Below are positions 11,501 to 17,800 of a stretch of DNA of 18,073 bases, in pieces. Every line of letters starts with the position of its first letter. Position 1 is the stretch's first letter. The translations under genes and the position numbers were made by a program. The notes under the pieces are model-generated. The model did not search any database. It saw nothing but the letters and a program-made list of their open reading frames with translations, and had not been told where the DNA came from. Source of the stretch: Saccoglossus kowalevskii (taxonomy: Eukaryota > Hemichordata > Enteropneusta > Harrimaniidae); NCBI RefSeq assembly GCF_000003605.2, contig NW_003139817.1:388330-406402 (forward strand), in the 5' to 3' direction.

Positions 11501-13809
11501 AGTCCGTTCTGCTGACACCATTCCACAGTTCTCTGCGGGTTAGAAGTTAGTGAAAACAGAGCAGGCAGAGTAGGCTGTTTTCCGTCGATCTGGCCAATCT
11601 TGTTGATGGACGCTTGAACCATTTTTTGAGTGAGACTGGTCCTTGCTGCGAAGTAGTAGTAGTAGTATAGGAACATGAAATAAGTTTCTATTTCTGATGC
11701 AAAGAAAGTTACTTGTTTGTCGATGCTTTATATATCTGTGCATCTGTGACGTGTGCCCCTGCAATTCGTTACATCTGTTTGGCAAGTGTTTCTATTATTT
11801 GTGGCTTGATCTGTTTGCGGGGCTGGACCAATGAACATCAGTTATCCCACCCCACTTCTAAGTACATTGTTTGTGGTGTCCGAATGTCTGTTTGCTATTT
11901 GACTGCTAATTAGTAATAATAGTTTGAACTCGATACGTGCCGGACTAACCGCAGCAGACGCATATCTATCTATTTATTTATTGCTGACCAGGTTTGTTGT
12001 TCTTGTGTTGTTAGTTCTGATGGTTAAAAGGTCACTGGAGGCAACATTACCAACAGTGATTTCTAAGGCGTAAGAAATGCTTGCACTAAACACTGCAAGC
12101 GATTGTTGTATTTATTTTCTTTGAAAAAGTACTATTCTCCTGAAACAACGATTTCGTTCTACGTGTGTAAACTCACTGTATTACATCCACATAAATGACA
12201 CTTTGACAGTAAATAGTCAATATTGCAAAATCAATGTTGTCAGTTTTATACAACTGGTTGTGTTGGTACTACTAATTACTCCTGTATTGCCATCACTGTG
12301 TTTCCAAAACAATGCAATAAAATACTTTCTCACGAACTTAGTGCTTACTGAAGTCTAAGTAGTAAATCGTTTATGTATATTTGTAAAATTTGCCAATGTG
12401 TTAGAAAATACTATTACTTGTCTTTGCCAAAACTTACCTTGTGTCGATCTTCTATTTTCTTGCTTTAACTTTGTCGTAACTTGAACTGTCAAAGACTGCG
12501 ATGATGGTTATTAATTTGTATTGATTTTAATGTGTTCGATTTCATTCTTTTTTATTTGACGGGACTCGAACCCACCACGTTTTTCGCTTTTTATTTCGTT
12601 TTAATAGCACGCTTGTGTACTATGCCACGACGTTGGTCGCTAGAGGCAGGAGTTTCGAAGTGTTACTTAAACCTTATCAATTGACTTGTTCCAAATAGCA
12701 AATCTCTGAGGCGGCAGTTAAAACGTTTTGTTTTTGTTGTTATTTATCTCGTGTATTTTATCTTGTTTGCGCTGTGTTATTTATCTCGTGTATTTGACAT
12801 TGTTGACGGTTTTGTTTTATTTTTTCCTAGTTTGATTTTTATCGTGGTTGTTTTCGCGTTGGGGTTCGAACGATCTAACATTTTACTATTTTGTTTAAGT
12901 ATGATGCAGCATGCTTGTATACCACGCCACGACGTTGGTCGTTGAGTGGTGTTCATTTTGCTAACTACTTCAATGTTCTGATGAGTTGAACGGAAAAGCC
13001 AAAATGATTGCTGGTTTTCGATTGCTTCGGTTCTGATAAGTGTGTATCTAGTGTGATTCAAACCCATGTCGTTTGTATTGGGCGGTTTTTCATTTCCCAT
13101 GTTGGCTACGCCATAATATGCAACCACTTCCCCGTTTTATTATGATTTTGTGAGTGTACAATGATGCCTCGCCCGTCACGCCATGACCCAGTTTCAACCA
13201 CACGGCCATTTTGGAACACAGTTCGTGACCCTCGGCGTGACCCGACTGGCTATATGATCGTTCTGTTCAACTGTTAAGCCAGGATTTATTACCGTTATTA
13301 TCATTATATTGTCACGTGATTTGTTTTACCTTATGTATAATGTCTTAAGTATCTTTATTGTAATTTGTATATACCAATTCGTATATACCGAGGAAACGAC
13401 CCCGATTGAAGGTCATGTATTTTGTGACGTCACCAATTCGTGTGTAGGTACGTCTTCTGGAGTCTTGACGAACTGTGTTTGAACTTAAGTTAATTGAAAA
13501 ACATGGAAATGTAGGTGATCCCTAAAAAAACGAAAAGCCACTGCCAACTATCTACCGGTATATTTGTTGTTTAATACTGCTAAAAAGACATATCGTGGGT
13601 GGGTATCGAATTTAAAGTAGGCGGTCGGTTCGACCGGCTACCATTGCTCTTATCAATGTACACGTCGTCAGAGATTAATCACGTTATATATGGAATTTTG
13701 CAAGTGTATTACATCTATCTTACCTTATAATGAGTTCCAAGAACACAACATTAACAGCACAACCAACAAATACAAGGCATACAGCGAAGATAGCATAAGG
13801 TTGCAACAT
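2359..13809 (-). CDS. SLC35B4: UDP-xylose/UDP-N-acetylglucosamine transporter, complete gene in 10 coding exons
   Basis: Multi-pass nucleotide-sugar transporter of the SLC35B/UAA family. Vertebrate SLC35B4 moves UDP-xylose and UDP-GlcNAc into the Golgi/ER lumen in exchange for nucleotide monophosphate. I joined exons 13809-13724, 8707-8594, 7903-7801, 7597-7548, 6124-6043, 5746-5683, 5472-5363, 4030-3955, 3227-3170 and 2599-2359. All phases agree, giving 984 nt and 327 residues (human 331). Family landmarks in order: an N-terminal hydrophobic segment ending FLEL (residue 26 on), GNIIT then FLFIAIEGF, SVVNNYALN, FRAGSLIANM (99-108), SAKQV, MSARMGIFQE (177-186), HALPLP (204-209), ITQYVC (246-251), LTTEC (258-262), TLRKF (272-276) and NPFT--HW-GT (288-298). 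The loop between exons 8 and 9 is about seven residues shorter than in human. The C-terminus ends in AKKA, which is not a standard KKXX signal. The start is fixed by an in-frame TAA 42 nt upstream and A at -3. Confidence 0.95.
2600..3169 (-). other. Intron 9: U12-type AT-AC intron
   Basis: 570-nt intron. The 5' end reads ATATCCTTT, a perfect match to the minor-spliceosome AT-AC donor. The 3' end reads ACCTTAACCAACAGTTTCAC: it carries the U12 branch-site core CCTTAAC, the branch A lies 13 nt before the terminal AC, and there is no strong polypyrimidine tract next to the acceptor. The alternative AG eight bases upstream of the exon would insert extra residues into a conserved ITQYVC motif. Apart from the ends the intron is AT-rich and unremarkable. 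Confidence 0.92.
3170..3227 (-). CDS. SLC35B4: SLC35B4 coding exon 9, ending at an AT-AC donor
   Basis: 58 nt. The acceptor TTTTCACAG ends at 3228. It encodes the end of Ala229, residues 230-247 (PIFGIPEMWLYLLGNCIT) and two bases of Gln248. The exon has no usable GT donor. It ends at CA followed by ATATCCTTT at 3169-3161, the consensus 5' splice site of U12-type AT-AC introns. Joining to 2599 restores ITQYVC exactly. Confidence 0.93.
3228..3954 (-). other. Intron 8, no internal feature seen
   Basis: 727-nt GT-AG intron between exons 8 and 9. It is AT-rich. I see no ORF of note, repeat or transposon relic in it. Confidence 0.6.
3955..4030 (-). CDS. SLC35B4: SLC35B4 coding exon 8
   Basis: 76 nt. 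The acceptor GATTTCAG ends at 4031 and the donor GTAGG starts at 3954. It encodes residues 204-228, HALPLPVFLLLAPDIYNH and VLFSQT, plus the first base of Ala229. HALPLP-F--LA-DIY-H-VLF aligns position by position with human SLC35B4. Confidence 0.95.
4031..4881 (-). other. Intron 7, 3' part, without recognised element
   Basis: The part of intron 7 between the minisatellite and exon 8. ORFs at 4462-4880 on the plus strand show no family motif. A short phrase near 4530 (GACGGCCATCTT) loosely resembles the GACTGGCGGCCATTTT word of the left-edge satellite, but the similarity is too short to call a repeat copy. Confidence 0.5.
4882..5389 (-). repeat. 35-bp minisatellite built from the exon 7/intron 7 junction, 14 full units
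   Basis: Units start at 4882, 4922, 4956, 4991, 5026, 5061, 5096, 5131, 5166, 5201, 5236, 5271, 5306 and 5341, with the exon-anchored partial copy at 5376-5389. All are 35 bp except the first (40, with an insertion) and the second (34). On the gene strand each unit contains the last codons of exon 7 (CCTARGGAGGCTTTATTTT then ATTCT) followed by GTRAGTAA. All fourteen donors are intact: seven GTAAGT and seven GTGAGT. Eight units carry AGG where the real exon has AAG (Lys197, conserved in the family). The array occupies more than a third of intron 7. It probably arose by tandem duplication across AACAACC, which is shared by the exon and the intron side of the unit. Confidence 0.97.
5363..5472 (-). 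CDS. SLC35B4: SLC35B4 coding exon 7, with its 3' end copied into a minisatellite
   Basis: 110 nt. The acceptor TTTACAG ends at 5473 and the donor GTAAGTAA starts at 5362. It encodes the end of Gly167 and residues 168-203, including FMSARMGIFQE, LYKRFGK and KEALFYS. The last 27 nt, nine codons Q195-S203, are also present, with the donor, in each unit of the array that follows immediately in intron 7. Only this exon-proximal donor keeps the frame into exon 8, so I place the boundary here. Confidence 0.94.
5683..5746 (-). CDS. SLC35B4: SLC35B4 coding exon 6
   Basis: 64 nt. The acceptor ATTTGTAG ends at 5747 and the donor GTAAGG starts at 5682. It encodes residues 146-166 and the first base of Gly167: an acidic loop (DIDVETEVS, the least conserved part of the protein) followed by the start of a membrane segment, DFFMLVIG. 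Assignment rests on phase, splice sites and position more than on identity. Confidence 0.88.
6043..6124 (-). CDS. SLC35B4: SLC35B4 coding exon 5
   Basis: 82 nt. The acceptor TATTTCAG ends at 6125 and the donor GTAGG starts at 6042. It encodes the end of Lys118 and residues 119-145: KYSKY, a membrane segment with ITVGISSCT, and SAKQV, aligning with YSIFKYTSIALVSVGI...SAKQV of the human protein. It ends in phase 0. Confidence 0.94.
6246..6578 (+). pseudogene. Non-LTR retrotransposon (LINE) relic, end of the reverse-transcriptase region
   Basis: Antisense fragment within SLC35B4 intron 4. Read with two frameshifts (near 6330 and 6440), it gives ISTEMSKTM, then LEQDENFLGSIIDSDLS with KKETKARVRLA, then IWKVRTIRV, KLKLISLVNSV and LLYGCESWTL (6507-6536), stopping at TAA 6576-6578. 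This order (NT-KTKVM-like, YLGS-I--D, EI--RI--A, KL-L--S-V-SVLLYGCESWTL) is standard for the segment C-terminal to the catalytic YADD in ORF2 of RTE/L2/CR1-like elements. The catalytic core is not present. Weakly similar sequence may continue to about 6770. The element is dead; its clade is undetermined. Confidence 0.85.
6579..7547 (-). other. Intron 4, remainder
   Basis: Intron 4 spans 6125-7547. Beyond the LINE relic I see a short CA-rich tract at about 6979-6992 and otherwise AT-rich DNA. Decayed LINE sequence may extend into the first 200 bases but I cannot support exact limits. Confidence 0.45.
7548..7597 (-). CDS. SLC35B4: SLC35B4 coding exon 4
   Basis: A 50-nt exon. The acceptor TTTACAG ends at 7598 and the donor GTGAG starts at 7547. 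It encodes residues 102-117, GSLIANMVLGIIILKR, plus two bases of Lys118. It follows directly from FRA of exon 3 to complete the conserved FR-GSLIANM motif. Confidence 0.95.
7801..7903 (-). CDS. SLC35B4: SLC35B4 coding exon 3
   Basis: 103 nt. The acceptor ATTCTAG ends at 7904 and the donor GTAAG starts at 7800. It encodes the end of Lys67 and residues 68-101, including FFLVSVVNNYALN and LPLHMIFRA, the most recognisable core of this transporter family. The exon ends in phase 0. Confidence 0.95.
7904..8593 (-). other. Intron 2, with a GC-richer patch
   Basis: 690-nt GT-AG intron. The stretch 7990-8205 is more GC-balanced than its surroundings and holds an 83-codon plus-strand ORF with no recognisable motif; it could be an unrecognised repeat. 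Nothing here supports an additional exon of SLC35B4, because exons 2 and 3 join in phase. Confidence 0.45.
8527..8553. repeat. Three copies of the 9-mer CTAGATGAT
   Basis: Three exact tandem copies of CTAGATGAT in intron 2, just downstream of the exon 2 donor (donor at 8593). Short, probably a polymorphic microsatellite. Confidence 0.9.
8594..8707 (-). CDS. SLC35B4: SLC35B4 coding exon 2
   Basis: 114 nt. The acceptor TTTTACAG ends at 8708 and the donor GTAAG starts at 8593. Its first base completes Arg29, and the exon encodes residues 30-66 plus two bases of Lys67. It carries PGSGNIITF and FLFIAIEGF, which align with the conserved PG-GNIVTFAQFLFIA-EGF stretch of vertebrate SLC35B4. Confidence 0.94.
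9586..9656 (-). repeat. tRNA-like (SINE) module A
   Basis: On the minus strand there is an A-box-like TGGTACAGTGG (9647-9637) followed 33 nt later by a B-box-like AGTTCGAATCA (9603-9593). These are the internal RNA polymerase III promoter elements of tRNA genes. The T-arm does not pair well, so this is not a functional tRNA but a tRNA-derived SINE head or tRNA pseudogene. Confidence 0.6.
9728..9797 (-). repeat. tRNA-like (SINE) module B
   Basis: Minus-strand A box TAGCTCAGTTGA (9790-9779) and a perfect B box GGTTCGAATCC (9746-9736), spaced as in a tRNA. The T-arm folds as CTGG-TTCGAAT-CCAG. The acceptor ends match only partly, and I could not fit a clean anticodon arm. It is the best-preserved of the modules, but I call it tRNA-derived rather than a tRNA gene. 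Confidence 0.65.
9866..9942 (-). repeat. tRNA-like (SINE) module C
   Basis: Minus-strand GTGGTCTTGTGGG (9934-9922), resembling the GTGGTCTAGTGG of Asp/Glu-type tRNAs, and a B box GGGTTCAATTCCC (9890-9878). The T-arm has three good pairs and then fails, and the acceptor stem is not complementary. It is a degenerate tRNA-derived sequence. Confidence 0.62.
10518..10565. repeat. Compound microsatellite (GAGT)n(GT)n(CG)n
   Basis: A run of AGTGAGTGAGTGA, then about eleven GT dinucleotides, then CTCGCGCGCGCG. The alternating purine-pyrimidine GT/CG tract could adopt Z-DNA. It lies in intron 1. Confidence 0.95.
10630..11622 (-). CDS. Merlin/IS1595-like (ISXO2-type) transposase, C-terminus lost
   Basis: 330-residue ORF from the Met at 11622, in the same orientation as the host gene and inside intron 1. 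A zinc-ribbon region near residues 48-76 (CDAC, later CNHRAC) is followed by SARNGTWF, a helix-turn-helix-like segment ending FCREVC, and the DDE nuclease: D167 in EIDESKFGK, D228 in SDQWKAY and E267 in NTAEGMWSHVKK. WREGQWVFGAIERGTGR between the first two Asp residues is characteristic of animal ISXO2/Merlin transposases. Similarity stops at about residue 282 (10777), where an (AT)n tract begins. The usual C-terminal helix with YL-EF-WR is absent and is replaced by unrelated low-complexity residues. The frame is open upstream to 11676, but a run of five Tyr from an AGT repeat makes Met19 the likelier start. It is probably a recently silenced copy. I found no terminal inverted repeats or target duplication. 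Confidence 0.9.
   Translation of the reverse strand: MVQASINKIGQIDGKQPTLPALFSLTSNPQRTVEWCQQNGLIAKSRSCDACGRNMTLCRRTPALEPLEWRCNHRACGKRVSARNGTWFSNSHLSVATTLQLLYFWCIKFPVTDTKTRLRVSVTTAIDYYNFCREVCFAILADETYNHQYFVENPVQLGGPDCIVEIDESKFGKNKYNRGRWREGQWVFGAIERGTGRCILVPVKQRDADTLIPLINKFILPGTTIMSDQWKAYSALSSPDSPYYHLTVNHSMHYVDPDSGACTNTAEGMWSHVKKHVPTTSRAYIYIWGRFRSQARLPNNKALPPPLNKNAHANTHGFTQRVAAPNQIQK
10704..10713. repeat. G10 homopolymer
   Basis: A run of ten G within the non-homologous tail of the transposase ORF. Its length is likely to vary, and any slip here changes the reading frame of that tail. A longer G11 run lies at 14175-14185. Confidence 0.9.
10761..10774. repeat. (AT)7 tract at the transposase break
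   Basis: Seven AT dinucleotides flanked by GGCCCC and GCCC. Family similarity of the transposase ends on its right side, so this marks the truncation or rearrangement point. Confidence 0.9.
11655..11668. repeat. (AGT)n trinucleotide run
   Basis: Short AGT/TAC repeat upstream of the transposase start. On the minus strand it encodes the Tyr run in front of the preferred Met, which argues against the upstream start. Confidence 0.8.
12555..12640 (-). repeat. tRNA-like (SINE) module D
   Basis: Minus-strand A box TGGCATAGTACA (12627-12616) and B box GGTTCGAGTCC (12572-12562), separated by a longer A-rich middle than in a normal tRNA. The sequence after the B box becomes A-rich on the minus strand. 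Its 5' part (12606-12639) matches module E at 30 of 34 positions. Confidence 0.62.
12739..12795. repeat. 20-bp direct repeat pair between modules D and E
   Basis: The 20-mer beginning GTTATTTATCTC occurs exactly at 12739-12758 and 12776-12795, 37 bp apart. It may be part of a local duplication or a repeat within the SINE tails. Confidence 0.85.
12852..12945 (-). repeat. tRNA-like (SINE) module E, related to D
   Basis: Minus-strand A box TGGCGTGGTATA (12929-12918) and B-box-like GTTCGAACCCC (12871-12861). The 16 bases GCCACGACGTTGGTCG (plus strand, 12926-12941) are identical to 12624-12639 in module D, so D and E are copies of one family or a local duplication. The middle part differs. Confidence 0.6.
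13045..13122 (-). repeat. tRNA-like (SINE) module F
   Basis: Minus-strand A box TGGCGTAGCCAA (13113-13102) and B box GGTTTGAATCA (13064-13054), tRNA-like in spacing. It is degenerate. A weaker seventh candidate lies at about 13600-13660, with AATTCGATACCC on the minus strand. Confidence 0.5.
13724..13809 (-). CDS. SLC35B4: SLC35B4 coding exon 1
   Basis: 86 nt encoding residues 1-28 plus two bases of Arg29. The ATG is preceded by CAAA (A at -3), and the first upstream in-frame triplet that is a stop is TAA at 13851-13849. The peptide is a hydrophobic first membrane segment ending VVFLELII, matching the family N-terminus. It ends at AG followed by the strong donor GTAAG at 13723. Confidence 0.93.
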
Positions 13810-13848
13810 TTTGCCGGCTGTCACTACGGCAAGCAATAAACTGGAGAT

Positions 13849-13952
13849 TTAAATATCGCAAGATCTTGTCAGTTATTTCGATCCACAGAGGTTCTCATTT
13901 ATACTATCACCTATAAAAATAACGGCACACTTTATAAATTCACGTGGTGAAT
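13849..13952 (-). promoter_or_regulatory. Possible SLC35B4 core promoter: TATA-like box and E-box in an inverted repeat
   Basis: Upstream of the ATG on the minus strand there is TATAAA at 13936-13931 and CACGTG at 13946-13941, the latter inside the inverted repeat ATTCAC-GTG-GTGAAT (13938-13952). If the TATA-like box is used, transcription would start near 13905 with a 5' UTR of about 95 nt. This is inferred from position; AT-rich DNA yields TATA-like words by chance. The in-frame TAA at 13851-13849 bounds the coding start. Confidence 0.3.
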
Positions 13953-14533
13953 AAAGTCTTTTTGACCTAGCTTTTCTTGCTAAGTAAGTTACCAACTAGA
14001 AACAACGCGAAAGTGTGGTTAGAGCGCCCCCATGCAACGAAGCTAAATAATGGGGCCCTTTAAGCGCCACTTGGTACAGTAAAACAACGATCACGTATTG
14101 CTGTTTTGTTCAGCTGGCGAAAAATAATAAACAAAAAAATCATATAAATATCAAGTAATCTTCGTATGCGTTAAGGGGGGGGGGGCATATCGATGCGTTC
14201 ATTTTGTTGCTCTCGTCCCATTGATTTTTTACCATTGGTCTAGGTAGCTCTGGCCACCCCGGATGACCCCATAACATTGAATTGTGGGAATTACTTCAAC
14301 CCAAGATGGACGAATATGCATAGGCTGGATAGTATAATCAGAAAAAAACTGACTACATAGCTATACTTAGCATTTTTTGCGCTCGTAGTTCATTCCGTGT
14401 TTTCTCCATGGTTGGCAGTATAGTATCAGACATTCAAAGGTAGTTAGCGGCCCCGATTCAGGGAAGACTCATGAATCGAATGCCGGTAGACGATCTGGCT
14501 CGGTATACCGCGGATCACTGCTCGCTGAATTGA
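13953..14533. other. Upstream flank of SLC35B4, no gene called
   Basis: It holds a G11 run at 14175-14185 and somewhat GC-richer sequence at 14430-14520. A plus-strand ATG at 14409 is followed by a short frame ending at a GTAGTT donor-like site (14440), which could be a tiny first exon of a divergent gene, but nothing confirms it. Confidence 0.35.
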
Positions 14534-14878
14534 TTACCAACGCAGGACGCAGATACATTGCTTGAAGTAAAAATCCGCTACTTTCCGTCGTGTAAGTATG
14601 ATGTTGTAATTTTCATTTCTTCTTTTGTAAAACTCTATGATGTTTAGATGAGTCACGGAGATGTCATTTGTCGCCACTTCCCCGAAACAAATGACAGGTC
14701 GTCCAAATCGTTCTCTAATTTGTGTGGCGTAGAAAGCTGTACTGGCTATGACGAGAGAAACAAACGCCGCACCCGTCGCGTTAAGAGAGTACGTTTCTTT
14801 CCTGATCAGACACGAATATCGCGTTATGGGGCACAAAAAATAGTGAATACTGTGGCGGTTGTTGTGTTTTAACAGCAC
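14534..14878 (-). other. Unidentified GC-richer ORF-bearing patch
   Basis: Overlapping open frames run on both strands: minus 14534-14878 (114 codons) and plus 14648-14872 (74 codons). The minus frame has one hydrophobic segment (AAFVSLVIASTAFYATQI) followed by RERFGRPVICFGE, so it could be an exon with a single membrane span. The plus frame is basic (KRRTRRVKRVRFF). I do not recognise either, and could not choose a strand from splice sites. It may instead be a decayed repeat. Confidence 0.25.
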
Positions 14879-17800
14879 ACTAAATCAGTGGGAAACGTAA
14901 TGTTATAGATGGAATTTTGAAATGGATATTGCTATTTTAAGTGGACCTACACTAAACATTTAGGCGGAAATATCTTGAGATACACTGTAAATCCCCCGAT
15001 TTGAGCCAGAATCCGAACATGTGGGCTGTAGAAGATTTGTTTATGTTTGTCGTTGAAAGCCAAGCTATGTTTTAAAAAAAAAAGACTGAAAACAATGACA
15101 GGAAATCCATGTCATAGAAAGATTAAATTTAAACAGCACAAATATTTATGAGGGTTATGTTTATGTCTTGGTTCAAAACATTTTTTCTTTTGTTATTCAT
15201 TTTTATTAATTGTAAATATGTTTTTGTGATCGGCAACTTTTTTTTTTTTATTTGAAAATGATACCTGCAGGCTGCTATAATCTATATATCTGAGTTTGTA
15301 TTCTATACCCGTGCTCATACAACATGGATAATTAACTTCTGTTCTGTTATGAAGGTTGTTCTGTTATGAGTTGTGATTTACCTTCTTTATTTTCTCCTTA
15401 TGATTTCCTTGTCTGTTTTGTTGTTGTGTTGGTATGGTTAGTTGTAATGTAAAGTTGAAACAGAGATTTGTTCAAATAATGAGATATGGTTCAGTTGTTA
15501 TCACAATATAGAGGTACAAATTTTCACCATTAGAAATTATCATGTCGTTTTAAGAATTGGCCATACTGATGAAAAATTGATTTCTAAATGATATTTTTCA
15601 TCCAGTGTTGCAAGTTGCAGGTGCGAATGGGAATCGCAACAATTTGTTATCGCTGGTCGATGGCGTCAGGAGATTGTATGGATTGAACACCACTTCATTT
15701 TCTCAGTATTGATTTAGGAAATGCTTTTATGCTACATTTATCGATTGTCTTGGAATCTGCTCTGACATTTTCGATGTGAAAGCCAATACTTTTTCCTCGC
15801 ATTGAAAACATACACTGTGGATTCGTTCCAGATAACTGTCTGGAATGGATCTCTTACGACTAGACATCGCATAAACACAGTGCCTGCTCTCCCCAAGCCA
15901 ATTTACCCTGATTGGCGTGCATGCTTGGATGTTGGTCATTAGTAAGGTCAAAAAGCCATGCTAATTTTATAGGTAATGATAGGCCAGAAGAGCGTGGCTT
16001 CTGGAATGTAAAGTCTGTTTCTAAACTTAGCGTTCACAGGATAGTATCCATGTATGGAGTGTTTTTAAATATGGTGATTGCATAATGTCCCATGTTGCTG
16101 GATAGAGCCGGCCGGCAAATTACATATCCGGCCTTCCATATTCTCAAAGCTAATAATATTTCCCCCGAATATTTCCAGAACTTTAAAATATTGTACCGTA
16201 ATTTAGAGTAAGTTTCTGCAGTTCTATTTACACATATATTTAATTTGTCTCCTGAATCATTTATAATTTTATTAATGTCTTATGATAAGAACAGATGATG
16301 TGAAGAGTGACAATGTAAATAAGGTTTTGATAATTGGCTTCTAATCTAATAGAACAAAGGGATTCTTCTTAGCATGATTTCCTTGTTCAACATGGCAGCC
16401 AAGGTGTTAATTTCCATAGTCATGATATTTACACAAGAAAACGATTCGTGGACTGTTATTGATAAGATTGACTCTTGTTGCAGACATGTGGTTTTCTGTG
16501 CTCAGACAGACCTGTCATGAATGATGATAACGTGATTCATTCAGTGAAATGAATGGTGTCATCTGATGGTAATAAGATCAGTGACTGATTACCTCATGGA
16601 CAAAGTTGTCCTTTGTTTTCATACTGTGATTTTTTTGCCACGCACATGTTCTCCCCCCCTTTCTATACTCAAATGATTTTAATTGATGATTAAATTTTGC
16701 CTTTGTTAAGATCAATACAATTTTGTTTTGAGAAAGAAAAACACACATTTGATATGAATATTAAATGATGATGATTGGGTGAGAATTATCATTCAAACAT
16801 GCTGTGCTATTTTCAGCTAATGAGATCCAGGTCCCCCTATTTTGTATGCCGGGGATTATTTCAACTATTAGCCAACAATTGTGCTTTCGGAACATTCTAC
16901 ATTAAATGTAAATTTGAATTTATTCGTGGCCAGTGTTGGTGGTTACACTTGGTTACACATGTTATTGACAATTGATAAATTAACAAAACAAAAGAATCAT
17001 TTAACGACTGTTTCCTATTAGTCATGTCCATGTGGTTTTAAGATTTGTCTCTAACAGTCAACACTGATGTATGTTTCTGATTAACTGTGTTCGGGATGTA
17101 GTTATTTTGAACTGTCTATCAAACCATTTATTAGACTCTGAAATGGGTTGTACTTTAAATTCTTGCAATACAATCAGTTCTGCCAAAAAATAAACAACAC
17201 ATTGAAGTGCATGTTTAGTGTGGAATGGGTGTGCTCAGGGAGACCCTGACATAATGGCCAATAAAATTCATTGTTTTTAATAGTTAGCAAACCGCAGATT
17301 TTTCCATTGTCGGTTGTTGTGATGCGTGTCACTTGAGTTGCACTGGATTTGTCAAGTTGAATAGGCAGCATGTAACATCAGGTACAAAATTTATCTTCTT
17401 AATGCTTGGAGGTTGGGTGTTGGGGACAAGCTTTCAGAATATATATATACATTGTCATAGATAACAATGTAATAAAAAACAATTATGGAGATCTCTTTGT
17501 GGCTGCATTGTGGTGACATGCATGTAGGATATTCACTCGTTTTCTGTTTAGCGACTAGTGAAATAAACAAAAACATTATGATTAAATCCTGTGTTATGTC
17601 ATCATTAATCAAATGTTTGTTTTCATTTAAAAAAATTATTAAACTGATAAAATCGTAATTTTAAATCCATTTCTTCTGCATTTCTTTTTTCATTAACTTT
17701 GATTAATAAATGATGCTATTTTATCTATTTACTACCTGCCTTGTTCTCTTGGCGTTGTATTACATCACATGTGCTATGAAACTTGATGCAATATGTTTGT

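Larger units (their letters stand above)
8708..13723 (-). other. Intron 1, about 5 kb and rich in mobile DNA
   Basis: 5016-nt intron from GTAAG at 13723 to TTTTACAG at 8708. It holds tRNA-like SINE modules, a transposase ORF and simple repeats, listed separately. The stretch 8708-9580 contains only weak features: a 12-bp palindrome ATGAATATTCAT at 9270-9281 and the word GGGTCAATACA twice (near 9290 and 9366). Between 11640 and 12550 I see nothing beyond the flank of the transposon. It is much longer than the other introns, consistent with repeated insertion. Confidence 0.85.

Noticed and set aside
10630-11676. Bacterial contamination (IS1595 insertion sequence)
   Set aside because: The transposase has the animal ISXO2/Merlin form and lies inside an intron whose flanking exons splice correctly.
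10946-11913. Plus-strand and alternate-frame ORFs over the transposase
   Set aside because: They are shadows of the transposase reading frame.
13938-13952. ER-stress element (CCAAT-N9-CCACG) in the promoter
   Set aside because: CCACG is present, but there is no CCAAT at the required distance.
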